Assembly (NCBI GenBank): GCA_900551625.1
Contig: URWZ01000040.1
Span: 1-10,711, forward strand
Length of the DNA stretch: 10,711 bases
Direction of reading: 5' to 3'
DNA from: an uncultured Collinsella sp.
GTDB lineage: Bacteria; Actinomycetota; Coriobacteriia; Coriobacteriales; Coriobacteriaceae
Below, in pieces: positions 5,602 through 10,711 of this stretch. The position numbers and the translations under genes are program-made. How positions within the stretch are numbered: position 1 is the stretch's first letter; the number at the start of each line of letters is the position of its first letter. Under the pieces are notes generated by a model that saw nothing but the letters and a program-made list of their open reading frames with translations, had not been told where the DNA came from and made no database searches.

Positions 5602-6030
5602 CTAGTCCTCGACCTCGACGAGCTCGATATCAAAGTTGAGGTCCTTGCCGGCGAGCTCGTGGTTGGCGTCGAGCGTCACGGCCTCGGCCGTCACATCGAT
5701 GACCACGGCGGGGACGGGCATGCCGCTCGGCGTGGACAGGAAGAGCTTCATGCCCTTCTCGATCTGCTCGATATTGGGAACCTGCTCGGCCGGGAAGGTG
5801 ATAACCATCTCGGGGTTGCGCTCGCCGTAGGCATCGACAGCAGGAATGTGCACGGTCTTCTTCTCGCCCACCTGCATGTCGACAACAGCGGCGTCGAAGC
5901 CCTTGATCATCTGGCCGGCGCCGCAGGTGAACTCCAGCGGCTCGCCGCGATCGTAGGAGCTATCGAACTGCGTGCCGTCGTCGAGCGTGCCGCGATAATG
6001 GGTCTTGACCTTCTTGCCCTGGTTGGACAT
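5602..6030 (-). CDS. slyD: SlyD-type FKBP peptidyl-prolyl cis-trans isomerase
   Basis: A 142-residue cytosolic protein-folding helper. The FKBP domain is split around an inserted chaperone (IF) domain, as in SlyD: first half residues 1-68 (VKTHYRGTLDDGTQFDSSYD, then G-A-G-Q-M-I-K-G-F-D-A-A), IF domain about 69-118 (AYGERNPEMVITFP... FLSTPSGMPVPAVV), and the returning strand DANHELAGKDLNFDIELVEVED. The protein ends there: the His/Cys/Asp-rich metal-binding tail of E. coli SlyD is absent, so nickel storage is less likely, although a few His remain. ATG 6030 is chosen for GGAGG (6036-6040), 5 bases away; an in-frame upstream start at 6060 lacks one. It is the first gene before the UreE-like gene. 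Confidence 0.92.
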   Translation of the reverse strand: MSNQGKKVKTHYRGTLDDGTQFDSSYDRGEPLEFTCGAGQMIKGFDAAVVDMQVGEKKTVHIPAVDAYGERNPEMVITFPAEQVPNIEQIEKGMKLFLSTPSGMPVPAVVIDVTAEAVTLDANHELAGKDLNFDIELVEVED

Positions 6031-6088
6031 GGTAACCTCCGTGATAAGGGCGGCGCACAACGCGGGCCGCCGTGAACATATGGCGCTA

Positions 6089-6109
6089 ACTATACCCTAG
6101 TCATACAAT
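6089..6109. promoter_or_regulatory. divergent -10 elements (slyD and dipeptidase genes)
   Basis: In the AT-rich centre of the 120-bp divergent gap, TATAGT on the minus strand (6089-6094) points towards slyD and TACAAT on the plus strand (6104-6109) points towards the dipeptidase gene. Neither has a clear TTGACA-like hexamer at the correct distance. The two promoters would overlap or face away from each other, so the transcripts could be jointly controlled. Confidence 0.4.
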
Positions 6110-6150
6110 TCAAAGACAGTTTGCAAAGAAACGCTGCAACCGGAGGAACC

Positions 6151-7164
6151 ATGGCATATCCCGTATTTGACCTACACTGCGACACCGCCGACCGCATCGG
6201 CTGGGCCACGCTCGATCTCGACCTGCGCTTTACCGCCGGCACCGACGGCTATTTCCCCGGCGACGAAACGCATCCGCAGGATTTCGACCTCATCGAGGGC
6301 AACGCCTGCGCCATCTCGCTCGCAAAGATCGGCAACACGCCGTGGGCACAGTGCTTCGCCACGTTTGTCCCCGACGAGATTCCCACCGCCCACGCCGCAC
6401 GCTTCCAAGCACAGATCATGGCGCACATGAGCGGCCAGGCAATGCTCAACCACGACCGCATGGTCAACGTACGCAGCGCCGCTGACATTCGCCCTGCACT
6501 CAAAGACGGCAAGGTCGCCTGCATCCACACCATCGAAAACGCCACGTTCTTTGCCGAGGACCCCGCGCTGATCGAGGCGCTCAAGAGCCTGGGCGTACTC
6601 ATGTCATCGCTCAGCTGGAACGCGCAGGGACCGCTCGCGAGCGGCCACGACACCCACGCCGGCCTCACCGCCGTCGGCATCGAGGCGCTTACGCAGATGG
6701 AACACGCCGGCATGATACTCGACGTCTCCCACCTCAACGATGAGTGCTTTGACGAGGTTGTCGCCCACGCCACGCGCCCCTTCGTCGCCAGCCACTCCAA
6801 CTCCCGTGCGGTTTGCGGCGTCAAGCGCAACCTCACCGACGACCAGTTCTGCACCATTCGCGACATGGGTGGCATCGTCGGCCTCAACTACTGCAGCGAG
6901 TTCCTCTCCAACGAAGCAACCGACGAGACCGCCGCAGATGTCACCTTCGACCAGCTGGCAGCCCATATCGAACACTGGCTCGACCTGGGCGGCGAAGATG
7001 TCATCGCGCTCGGCGGCGACTGGGACGGCGCCAAGGTACCCGACTTCCTCTCCGATGCCAGCAAGATGCCCGAGTTCCAGAACATGCTTTCCAAGCACTT
7101 TGGCAAGACCGTGATGCAAAAGCTCTGCAGCGACAACGCCCTTGCCTTCTTCGAGCGTTATTAA
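6151..7164 (+). CDS. membrane-dipeptidase family (M19) dipeptidase
   Basis: A 337-residue zinc-dependent amidohydrolase-fold enzyme of peptidase family M19, related to renal dipeptidase, which cleaves dipeptides including some with D-residues. Expected binuclear-metal ligands are visible: H9 and D11 (DLHCDT), E129 (HTIEN), H194 (DVSHLND), H215 (ASHSNSRA), and D290 (ALGGDWDG). SHSN and GGDWDG are family hallmarks. There is no signal peptide, so it acts in the cytosol. The start at 6151 has GGAGG (6142-6146) 4 bases upstream; a longer frame from TTG 6121 would not add family residues. It is divergent from slyD. The 74-bp gap to the next plus-strand gene holds a hairpin. Confidence 0.93.
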   Translation: MAYPVFDLHCDTADRIGWATLDLDLRFTAGTDGYFPGDETHPQDFDLIEGNACAISLAKIGNTPWAQCFATFVPDEIPTAHAARFQAQIMAHMSGQAMLNHDRMVNVRSAADIRPALKDGKVACIHTIENATFFAEDPALIEALKSLGVLMSSLSWNAQGPLASGHDTHAGLTAVGIEALTQMEHAGMILDVSHLNDECFDEVVAHATRPFVASHSNSRAVCGVKRNLTDDQFCTIRDMGGIVGLNYCSEFLSNEATDETAADVTFDQLAAHIEHWLDLGGEDVIALGGDWDGAKVPDFLSDASKMPEFQNMLSKHFGKTVMQKLCSDNALAFFERY

Positions 7165-7180
7165 TTTCACATCCCTTGAG

Positions 7181-7216
7181 CGGGCCGGTATGCCGAACGG
7201 TCGACATGCCGGCCCG
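7181..7216 (+). repeat. intergenic hairpin between dipeptidase and YgjP-like genes
   Basis: CGGGCCGGTATG (7181-7192) pairs with CATGCCGGCCCG (7205-7216) with one G-U pair on the plus strand, around a 12-base loop that can itself fold (CCG-AA-CGG). Pairing can extend one more base by G-U on the outside. No U-run follows (GTCCCC), so it is not a standard terminator. It may separate expression of the two genes, or be a dispersed extragenic palindrome. Confidence 0.55.
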
Positions 7217-7226
7217 TCCCCAATCT

Positions 7227-7232
7227 GAAGGA
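7227..7232 (+). promoter_or_regulatory. ribosome binding site that fixes a TTG start
   Basis: GAAGGA 6 bases before TTG 7239. It decides the start of the YgjP-like gene in favour of TTG over the upstream ATG at 7206, which would shift it 11 codons. Confidence 0.7.
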
Positions 7233-7238
7233 CCGCTT

Positions 7239-8015
7239 TTGACGCAGCAGTTTACGATTTCCGTATCCCGACCGGATGGCACATCCATCCCCGTCGTCGT
7301 TACCAAAAAGCGCGTCAAGAACTTCAACCTGCGCGTCACATCGAGCGGTGAGGTCCACGCCAGCGCACCGCTCGACGCCAGCCGCGAGCGTATCGAAGCG
7401 TTTGTAAAGCGCAACAACGGCTGGATTATCAGCCGACTTGCCCAGCGCGAGCAACGTCAGGCGACGGCGCGAGAACCGATCAGTCCCCTCTCGATCATTG
7501 CGCTTTGGGGCAAGCCCATCACGGTACAGGACGCACTCGATCACAACTTTGCATCACCCGCACCGCGACCCAAACAGGTCACCTTCGCAAGTTTTATGGG
7601 CGCCGACAAATCGAACGAACGCCCACAGGCCGCGCGGCGCGCAATCCTCGACGGCCTGACGCCCGATGAGCTCCAGACCCGCATCGACCAGCTCTATGCA
7701 TCCGAGGTCACCACAGCGCTGCGCGATATGGTGCATGCATACGAAATCGCAATGGGTGTCGCCGTTTCCCGCGTTTCCGTACGCAGCATGAAAACGCGCT
7801 GGGGCTCGTGCACGCCCAAAACCGGCGCCATTCGCATCGCACGAGAACTTGCCGCCTACCCCGTCGAATGCCTCGACATGGTTGTCGCCCACGAGCTCGT
7901 CCACTTGCTCGAGCCAAGCCACAATCAGCGGTTCCACGCCCTGCTCGACACGTACTGCCCCAACAATAGAGCTCTGTCGCAGCGACTCAAAAAACCGCCC
8001 GCCAACGAGCTTTAG
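7239..8015 (+). CDS. YgjP-like (DUF45) M48-type metallopeptidase
   Basis: A 258-residue member of the YgjP/UPF0- and DUF45-type family of putative zinc metallopeptidases. The C-terminal domain carries HELVH at 218-222 (H-E-x-x-H) and a third His at 228 (EPSHNQRFH), plus the conserved SMKTRWGSCTPKTGAI block (183-198) that precedes it in the family. No signal peptide or membrane segment is seen. The biological substrate is unknown. Start: TTG at 7239 has a perfect GAAGGA (7227-7232) with 6-base spacing, whereas the in-frame ATG at 7206 lies in the right arm of a hairpin and has no binding site. From TTG the protein begins MTQQFTISVSRPDGT and the family homology (KKRVKNFNLRV) starts soon after. 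It ends 6 bp from the convergent folB stop. Confidence 0.88.
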   Translation: MTQQFTISVSRPDGTSIPVVVTKKRVKNFNLRVTSSGEVHASAPLDASRERIEAFVKRNNGWIISRLAQREQRQATAREPISPLSIIALWGKPITVQDALDHNFASPAPRPKQVTFASFMGADKSNERPQAARRAILDGLTPDELQTRIDQLYASEVTTALRDMVHAYEIAMGVAVSRVSVRSMKTRWGSCTPKTGAIRIARELAAYPVECLDMVVAHELVHLLEPSHNQRFHALLDTYCPNNRALSQRLKKPPANEL

Positions 8016-8021
8016 CGTCAG

Positions 8022-8507
8022 CTAGCGCACGCGCTCGATCTCGACGCCACAGCTTGCCAGGGGAAGACCGACGGGCGCCCAAGGCTTATCGAGCTTAACA
8101 CGCACGCCAAGCAGCAAGGGATAACGACGTAGCAGCATCTGGGCCACACCCTCGGCTGCAGCCTCGATGAGCTTAAACGTATGCTCGCGCAGATAGCCAT
8201 CGACATCGTGGCACACCGAGCCGTAATCAATAGAGGCATCCAGGTTATCGTGCTCCCCCGCCGCGCGCAGGTCGGCATAGAGCACCAAGGACACGATGAA
8301 CTTCTGGCCCAGCGCGTTCTCTTCGGGATACACGCCGTGGTTGGCAAAGACCTCGAGACCATCGATAGTAATGCGGTCGGCATGGCGCAGGTCGTCATAG
8401 CTCACATGGGGCACCGCCGTTGCGGCGGAAATCTCGCCCCTGCCACGACGGGCAAGCTCGGCACCCTCGGTCTTGGTTGCATTCTCGGGCAGCTTTTTGT
8501 TAGTCAT
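8022..8507 (-). CDS. folB: dihydroneopterin aldolase with N-terminal extension
   Basis: FolB converts 7,8-dihydroneopterin to 6-hydroxymethyl-dihydropterin and glycolaldehyde in folate synthesis. The family domain spans residues about 42-160: DRITIDGLEVFANHGVYPEENALGQKF with the catalytic-region Glu (E62/E63), DYGS (Y95), the LIEAAAEGVA helix, and KLDKPWAP with the catalytic K141. FolB proteins are about 120 residues; this has 161. The extra 41 N-terminal residues are polar and have no recognisable motif. The ATG at 8507 is supported by AAGGAG (8517-8522), 9 bases away, so the extension is probably translated. It is the last gene of folE-HD-folB, 43 bp after the HD gene. folP and folK are not in this window. 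Confidence 0.92.
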   Translation of the reverse strand: MTNKKLPENATKTEGAELARRGRGEISAATAVPHVSYDDLRHADRITIDGLEVFANHGVYPEENALGQKFIVSLVLYADLRAAGEHDNLDASIDYGSVCHDVDGYLREHTFKLIEAAAEGVAQMLLRRYPLLLGVRVKLDKPWAPVGLPLASCGVEIERVR

Positions 8508-8550
8508 CGCGATCGTCTCCTTCGTTCAGAACCCCGACCGCGCATACCGA

Positions 8551-9132
8551 CTACACGCGAATCGACAGGTTCTTTTTATCATCGCTCCAGTTGCAGGCAT
8601 TGCGCGCAGGGCATGCAAAGCAGGCGCGCGACGCTTTGTCGGCTGCATAGAGCAGACGCTCAAGCGGCTGGCTGTTCACGCGCAGCTTTCGATGGCCCAG
8701 AATGGCCGTCTTAATGGCTGCGGCATCGGCCGGCTCAAACGCTACGTCATCGGGCATGCCGCCGAGAATCGCATCAGCGACGCGTTCGCTTGCAACATCA
8801 TGGGATATACCCGATTCATACTGTTCATCTTTGCCGATATCGTGAAGAAGTGCCGTGGCATAGATGACCTCGCGGTCAAATTTGAGCTCTTCCTCGAGAT
8901 TCTTGATCCACATAATACGGGCGACATCCAGCAGATGGTCGATACCGTGGCGGCAAAAGATGCGCCCCGATTCCAACTGCGCAATGTTTCCCAGATGCCG
9001 CCGGAACAGTCCGTTGGCACAGATGTAATCAATGCAAGGCATGGCACCAAAGGGAGTCAGGCCCGAAGCCATAAAGCCGCGACGCGACGTTCCTTCATCG
9101 GTCTTCGATGCAAAGTCGTTGACGACTCTCAT
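8551..9132 (-). CDS. HD-domain phosphohydrolase in folate operon
   Basis: A 193-residue HD-superfamily protein. The metal-binding set is H62 (CRHGIDHLL), H97-D98 (ALLHDIGKD) and D165 (LLYAADKASR), with H111 also close by (ISHDVASERV). After the HD core comes a Cys cluster C171-x2-C174-x5-C180 (CFACPARNACNW); C33, C38 and C60 are also present in the N-terminal part, so a metal or iron-sulfur centre could form, although the ligand set is not certain. HD proteins are mostly phosphatases or phosphodiesterases. The gene sits between folE and folB, starting 2 bp after folE's stop, so it is almost certainly co-transcribed. Inference: it may dephosphorylate dihydroneopterin triphosphate, the step between FolE and FolB. 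No NudB-like gene is in the window. The start ATG has no strong binding site, consistent with coupling to folE. Confidence 0.8.
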   Translation of the reverse strand: MRVVNDFASKTDEGTSRRGFMASGLTPFGAMPCIDYICANGLFRRHLGNIAQLESGRIFCRHGIDHLLDVARIMWIKNLEEELKFDREVIYATALLHDIGKDEQYESGISHDVASERVADAILGGMPDDVAFEPADAAAIKTAILGHRKLRVNSQPLERLLYAADKASRACFACPARNACNWSDDKKNLSIRV

Positions 9133-9134
9133 GG

Positions 9135-9692
9135 TTAGCGGCCCAGCATCCTAAAGAATCGCTCCTCGAGCGACGGATCGGTCTCAAAGACACCGCGACG
9201 AGCAAGCGTTACGGTCTTGGTACCGGGCTTTTGCACGCCGCGCATGGTCATGCACATATGCTCGGCTTCCATCAGCACGATTGCCCCTTGGGGGGCAAGA
9301 TATTCCATGAGGGCATCGGCAACCTGTGTACACAGCTGCTCCTGCAGCTGCAGACGACGGGCATAGACCTCAACCGTGCGAGCAAGCTTAGACAGACCCG
9401 CCACGCGGCCGTTAGGGATATAGCCGATCGCAGCCTTGCCATAAAACGGCAGCAGATGGTGCTCGCACAGCGAGTAAAACGTGATGTCGCGCTCGATAAC
9501 TAAATCGTTCGAAGCGACGGCAAAAGTTTTGGACAGGTGCTCCTCAGCGCTCTGGTCCATGCCGCCGGCAATCTCGCCATACATGCGGGCGACGCGTGCC
9601 GGCGTCTCCAGCAGGCCCTCACGAGTTGGGTCCTCGCCTATGCCCTCAAGCAACAGCTTTATGGCGGTCTCAACTTTTTCCTGATCGACCAT
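9135..9692 (-). CDS. folE: GTP cyclohydrolase I
   Basis: The first committed enzyme of pterin/folate synthesis: GTP to 7,8-dihydroneopterin triphosphate plus formate, a decameric cytosolic enzyme. Length 185 residues is usual. The zinc ligands are C76 and H79 (LCEHHLLPF) and C147 (HMCMTMRG), and the R-x-x-x-x-Q-x-x-L/Q-x-Q segment ([10 protein letters not shown], 111-120) and GVQKPGTKT are family hallmarks. The start at 9692 has GAGG at 9698-9701. It heads folE-HD-folB. The 66-bp gap to nrdG's stop holds TACCAT (minus strand, 9730-9735 area) as a weak -10 candidate. Confidence 0.97.
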   Translation of the reverse strand: MVDQEKVETAIKLLLEGIGEDPTREGLLETPARVARMYGEIAGGMDQSAEEHLSKTFAVASNDLVIERDITFYSLCEHHLLPFYGKAAIGYIPNGRVAGLSKLARTVEVYARRLQLQEQLCTQVADALMEYLAPQGAIVLMEAEHMCMTMRGVQKPGTKTVTLARRGVFETDPSLEERFFRMLGR

Positions 9693-9758
9693 CTAGGCCT
9701 CACTCTTCCGATTTTGCGTTCGCGCTATGGTACCACGCCCTCCGGCATCGGCCACAAG

Positions 9759-10340
9759 CTACATAGTATGGGTCGAATAGACCGGATCGTCTCGCCAAAG
9801 CTCCACAGCGTCGCAAAGCGAAACGCCCTCGCGCGCGGCACGAGTGCGCGTGGCGTTCATGTCGATCACCCGCTGATTACTCGAACCCCTAAAACGCAAG
9901 GAGATATCGTACAGGTCTTGAACGAACGGGCCGTCCACCAACATGTCGAGGCAGGCTAGGATACGGTCCGTCGCCTCGGTATGGTGGCGGCCACCCGGCA
10001 TAAGCTCCTCGAGCACGTCGCCGGTAAAGCACCAAATGGTCTTCCCCGACTCCACAGGATAGGCCGCACGCACGCGTTCGATAAAGTCAACGAGACCCGC
10101 CTGATTCTCGGGTTCCATGGGCTCGCCACCCAGAATCGTCAGGCCATCAATAAAGGGATGGTCAAGACTGTCGATAATCTTGTCCTCGACGGCACGGTCG
10201 AACGGTTCACCCGCGGCAAAGTCCCACGCGACGGAGTTAAAGCAATTCTTGCACCCACGACGGCACCCACTCACAAACAGAGAAGTACGAACACCTTCCC
10301 CATCAGCAATGTCGAAATACTTAATGTTCGCGTAGTTCAT
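9759..10340 (-). CDS. nrdG: anaerobic ribonucleotide reductase activating enzyme
   Basis: A radical-SAM enzyme that makes the glycyl radical on NrdD under anoxic conditions. The protein has 193 residues. The [4Fe-4S] motif is C26-x3-C30-x2-C33 (SGCRRGCKNCF), preceded by DGEGVRTS, and the GGEP motif follows at 71-74. No second cluster is evident. ATG 10340 is chosen since the family N-terminus (MNYANIKYFDIADGEG) begins there and GGGAG (10349-10353) is 8 bases away; the frame stays open to 10547 but reads through the leader repeats. No nrdD lies within the 371 bp upstream to the window end, so nrdG is not in a visible nrdDG operon. Oxygen sensitivity of the cluster and NrdD fits an anaerobe. 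Confidence 0.94.
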   Translation of the reverse strand: MNYANIKYFDIADGEGVRTSLFVSGCRRGCKNCFNSVAWDFAAGEPFDRAVEDKIIDSLDHPFIDGLTILGGEPMEPENQAGLVDFIERVRAAYPVESGKTIWCFTGDVLEELMPGGRHHTEATDRILACLDMLVDGPFVQDLYDISLRFRGSSNQRVIDMNATRTRAAREGVSLCDAVELWRDDPVYSTHTM

Positions 10341-10348
10341 AGGTAACT

Positions 10349-10358
10349 CTCCCGGGAG
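10349..10358. promoter_or_regulatory. palindrome over nrdG ribosome binding site
   Basis: CTCCCGGGAG is a perfect 10-bp palindrome that contains the presumed nrdG Shine-Dalgarno (GGGAG on the minus strand). It overlaps the start of the adjacent inverted repeat by 3 bp. Folding of the repeat could hide or expose the binding site. Confidence 0.4.
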
Positions 10359-10439
10359 GCCGGGACATATCATCCCGTCCTCAAACATTCTCGGCCTGCG
10401 GCCTGCGAAACTGCGGGCGGGACGATATGTCCCGGCCTC
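10356..10439 (-). repeat. 16-bp inverted repeat in nrdG leader (possible miniature element)
   Basis: GAGGCCGGGACATATC (10356-10371) and GATATGTCCCGGCCTC (10424-10439) are perfectly inverse. On the minus-strand RNA the stem continues about 9 positions inward with one G-U and one mismatch. Inside is a tandem GGCCTGC x2 (10393-10406). The identical 8-mer GGTAACTC flanks the element at 10342-10349 and 10448-10455, as a target duplication would, although it is 6 and 8 bp away from the repeat ends. No ORF is evident inside the 98 bp. A regulatory mRNA hairpin is the alternative. Confidence 0.6.
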
Positions 10440-10475
10440 ATGCAAAGGGTAACTCAATGAACGAAGCGAACATCG

Positions 10476-10481
10476 AGTATA
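10476..10481 (-). promoter_or_regulatory. candidate -10 of nrdG promoter
   Basis: TATACT on the minus strand, 135 bp before the nrdG start and just outside the inverted-repeat element. The -35 position 17 bp upstream (AGTTTT) is poor, but it falls in one of two direct repeats, as would be expected of an activator-dependent promoter. Confidence 0.4.
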
Positions 10482-10498
10482 GGGTTCGAGGTCCAATA

Positions 10499-10546
10499 AA
10501 AACTTTGTTGCAGCCCAACCGTCATCGCAAGCAAAACGTTGTTGCA
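10499..10546. repeat. two 14-bp direct repeats upstream of nrdG promoter
   Basis: AAAACTTTGTTGCA (10499-10512) and AAAACGTTGTTGCA (10533-10546) differ at one base and start 34 bp apart, about three helical turns. The copy nearer nrdG overlaps the predicted -35. Spaced repeats of this kind often bind a dimeric regulator twice. NrdR boxes in ribonucleotide-reductase promoters also come in pairs about three turns apart, but these sequences match the NrdR consensus only loosely. Confidence 0.5.
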
Positions 10547-10672
10547 AGTCAACTCATTTCCGCTAAGAACTTCGAGAAGTGAGCAGACCGCATGCTGCAT
10601 CTCAACTACGTCAACTTGGCTGAACCGAGAGGGCCGCTTGGGCTTTTGCTCGATATGAGTTCCGCACGCAAA

Positions 10673-10695
10673 GAAGGCCACTTAATGTGGCCTTC
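10673..10695 (-). terminator. terminator-like hairpin near window edge
   Basis: GAAGGCCAC (10673-10681) and GTGGCCTTC (10687-10695) form a 9-bp stem with a 5-base loop. On the minus strand it is followed by TTT, on the plus strand by GTCTTG, so a weak terminator for a gene entering from the right on the minus strand is more likely. The stretch 10547-10672 has no supported gene; I see nothing else there. Confidence 0.5.
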
Positions 10696-10711
10696 GTCTT
10701 GCGCAGGACTG

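Noticed and set aside
7206..7238. ATG start for the YgjP-like gene
   Set aside because: It is in the hairpin arm with no binding site, while TTG 7239 has a well-spaced GAAGGA.
10483..10494. GGTTCGAGGTCC resembling a tRNA T-arm
   Set aside because: No paired T stem, acceptor stem or other tRNA arms are present nearby.
10454..10681. 75-residue minus-strand ORF
   Set aside because: It starts at GTG inside the terminator-like hairpin without a ribosome binding site, and runs through the direct repeats and the -10 of nrdG. Coding is not supported, although a search could still test it.

Overview
The window looks like chromosomal DNA from a high-GC anaerobic actinobacterium, most likely a Coriobacteriia member such as Collinsella. 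This rests on protein flavour, GC-rich third codon positions, strong GGAGG-type ribosome binding sites, an oxygen-sensitive NrdG, and a compact gene order. The genus is inferred and was not tested by any search. Bases 3-35 are not biological: they match the Illumina Nextera read-1 transposase adapter, so the window starts at a contig end and the first gene is cut there.

Layout. (1) 36-1441: the N-terminal part of a PLP-dependent O-acetylhomoserine sulfhydrylase (metY-like, minus) faces a divergent LysR regulator (plus). The 272-bp gap holds a good sigma70-type promoter for metY with an inverted repeat between -35 and -10. It also holds a well-supported 17-codon leader ORF with two Cys codons whose 3' half lies in a hairpin, and two palindromes just upstream of lysR. 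(2) 1541-4061, plus strand: ribonuclease HI, a Gfo/Idh/MocA oxidoreductase translationally coupled to an acylphosphatase with an N-terminal extension, and a PerR-type Fur regulator with all five regulatory metal ligands. (3) 4139-6030, minus strand: SlyD-type FKBP isomerase, a UreE-like nickel-chaperone homologue and a Cof-type HAD phosphatase. A strong plus-strand intrinsic terminator sits at the ureE stop codon. (4) 6151-8015, plus strand: an M19 membrane-dipeptidase family enzyme and a YgjP/DUF45 HExxH metallopeptidase starting at TTG. (5) 8022-9692, minus strand: folE, an HD-domain protein and folB, tightly packed as a folate operon. (6) 9759-10711: nrdG (minus) with a complex 370-bp leader that holds a 16-bp inverted repeat flanked by 8-bp direct repeats, a candidate promoter with two 14-bp direct repeats, and a terminator hairpin near the window edge. 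No nrdD is visible.

Most genes are ordinary housekeeping. The parts most worth following up are the Cys-containing leader ORF and hairpin before metY, the HD protein between folE and folB (candidate for the phosphatase step missing from many folate pathways), the SlyD-UreE pair without any urease gene in view, and the possible miniature-element insertion between the nrdG promoter and its start codon. I saw no CRISPR array, tRNA, rRNA, full insertion sequence or defence system.
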